Source: Oscillospiraceae bacterium
Lineage (GTDB): Bacteria > Bacillota_A > Clostridia > Oscillospirales > Ruminococcaceae
NCBI GenBank assembly: GCA_017523995.1
Contig: JAFWUX010000104.1
Span: forward strand, 1 to 5,805
Direction: 5' to 3'
DNA: 5,805 nucleotides
The notes under the pieces are model-generated. The model had not been told where the DNA came from, ran no database searches, and worked only from the letters and a program-made list of their open reading frames with translations. Shown here one piece after another: positions 4,786-5,805 of this stretch (positions are counted from its first letter, which is position 1; every line of letters starts with the position of its first letter). The position numbers and the translations under genes were made by a program.

Positions 4786-5805
4786 TTAATTCTTCGCCTT
4801 GTATCTTGCCATCAGTGACATCAGATCATATTTGCACATTTCAGGCTGTGTTTCCATGAGTTTTTGCTGCGGAACAAGGCACGGGTTTTGTCGGAACTTA
4901 TCGCAGCGTTCCCCGAACCGCCAACCGATCGAAGCCATATAACAGCACCAGCGCCGGTGTTCCAGGGAAGCAAGCCCGTAAGCAAAGCTGTCTTCCCGGA
5001 GCTTTTTCAGAACTTCCTTCTCTGTCCCGTTCATCTGCCAGGCATACCCTGTGTACCGCATGAGGGTACCGTCAGTTCCGATCAGTTCTTCGAGTTTCTG
5101 ATCGAGTGCAGCGCCGTTTTCAGCGGCCAGCTTTGCAATGATATCGTTTTTCACTTCATCATGATAAGCCGCAGCCTTGCTGGACGAGCGGCGGAACAGT
5201 CTGAGCCTGTTCCACTCTGTCTCGGGATCTTCCGCGGCATTCTCCGCGATGCCTGTTTCACCGGCAGTTATGAGCTTGATATTGTTATAGAAATGGTTGT
5301 AATCTTTCGCAATGCGGTCTATCTCGCGGTTGATGATCATATCAAGCGTAATGACAATGCTTCTGTCATCAATCAGATCGACATCTGCCAGTGAGCGCTT
5401 GTCCGCGGAGATATATGCAGCCAGTCTCCTGTCGGTATCCATGCGCATGAGGATCGGCAGCTTCAGGCCGCGCTCGTCAAACAGTTCCTCAAGCTGGATT
5501 GCGCAGTGCACGGAAAGATCAATGTTTTCCAGGGCGATGACGGTATAGGTATAGGGCTCTTTATCAAGCTTGCTGCGCACGGTATCGTAGAAGCTGAGGT
5601 GAGAGATATTTGCTTCAAAAAAGTTTATTTCCAGAAGTCCGTCAGCCGCATCGCTTTTGAGCGTTACGCAGCTGTCGGTGATATCAAATGTATCGCGGCT
5701 GAGCTGATTCAGGAATACAGCTTTTTTCGCATTGATATCGCTGTCGAAAACGTCGATGATGATACGGTTGCTGTCAGAAACCACACCGAGATTCATTGCC
5801 TGCAA
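4786..5805 (-). CDS. Rossmann (TrkA-N/RCK-like) plus RyR-domain protein, C-terminal 339 residues
   Basis: The frame is open to the window edge, so the start is probably outside; the TTG at 5803-5805 has no evidence as a start. Visible residues about 14-165 show alternating strands and helices of a nucleotide-binding fold: RIIIDVFDSD (strand ending in an acidic residue), LEINFFEANI, YTYTVIALENIDLSVHCAIQ and LPILMRMDTD. This is the pattern of the second half of TrkA-N/RCK-type domains. A charged helical linker follows. Residues about 275-330 resemble the RyR domain: LASLEHRRW, GWRFGERCDKFRQNPCLVP, then a KYD near 325. Bacterial RyR domains are thought to recognise small molecules or nucleotides and often sit on Rossmann or channel-like modules. 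A sensor role is therefore plausible, but the substrate is unknown. No membrane segment is visible in this part. The stop at 4786-4788 is followed by hairpins. Confidence 0.75.
   Translation of the reverse strand: MQAMNLGVVSDSNRIIIDVFDSDINAKKAVFLNQLSRDTFDITDSCVTLKSDAADGLLEINFFEANISHLSFYDTVRSKLDKEPYTYTVIALENIDLSVHCAIQLEELFDERGLKLPILMRMDTDRRLAAYISADKRSLADVDLIDDRSIVITLDMIINREIDRIAKDYNHFYNNIKLITAGETGIAENAAEDPETEWNRLRLFRRSSSKAAAYHDEVKNDIIAKLAAENGAALDQKLEELIGTDGTLMRYTGYAWQMNGTEKEVLKKLREDSFAYGLASLEHRRWCCYMASIGWRFGERCDKFRQNPCLVPQQKLMETQPEMCKYDLMSLMARYKAKN

Noticed and set aside
4864..5394. 176-codon plus-strand frame opposite the RyR-domain gene
   Set aside because: No recognisable motif or ribosome-binding site; the minus strand carries the RyR and Rossmann patterns.

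Overview
The window looks like chromosomal DNA of a gut or rumen Clostridia species (Oscillospirales/Ruminococcaceae-like). This is inferred from a GC content I judge by eye to be around 50%, strong AGGAGG ribosome-binding sites, textbook sigma-A promoters, and protein families (TetR + MacB/FtsX-type ABC cassette next to a VraS/LuxR-like two-component pair) that are characteristic of that group. No tRNA, rRNA, CRISPR array, transposase or recombinase is visible.

Layout. (1) 1-300, minus: start of a MoxR-type AAA+ ATPase that runs off the left edge. (2) 301-600: divergent intergenic region with two good promoters facing apart and four related GC-rich motifs that flank both promoters. (3) 601-1194, plus: an intact TetR-family regulator. 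(4) 1207-1734 and 1736-3283, plus: an ABC-transporter ATPase and an FtsX-type permease, both open but both lacking internal blocks. The ATPase has no signature motif, Walker B or H-loop. The permease lacks a block near its middle and its whole C-terminus. (5) About 3180-3710: a scrambled stretch with the N-terminal receiver half of a response regulator (minus), a possible kinase tail (minus) and a piece of histidine-kinase ATPase domain lying in the opposite orientation (plus). (6) 3604-4422, minus: the membrane half of a sensor kinase, apparently with an internal deletion and no catalytic domain. (7) 4423-4785: a gene-free region with the promoter of the kinase remnant and a series of hairpins, the largest a 23-bp inverted repeat. 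(8) 4786-5805, minus: the C-terminal part of a protein with a Rossmann (TrkA-N/RCK-like) region and a RyR-type domain, continuing beyond the right edge.

How it fits together. The ancestral arrangement was probably TetR -> ABC ATPase -> permease, convergent with sensor kinase -> response regulator, i.e. a drug/peptide sensing and efflux module. In the sequence given, only the TetR gene is whole. Every transporter and two-component gene has lost conserved blocks, yet the reading frames stay open across the joins. That is either very recent decay, a series of deletions plus an inversion, or an assembly/sequence-construction artefact. I see no convincing new system. The points most worth checking are the repeated in-frame losses, the shared operator-like motifs linking the moxR and tetR promoters, and the Rossmann-RyR protein.
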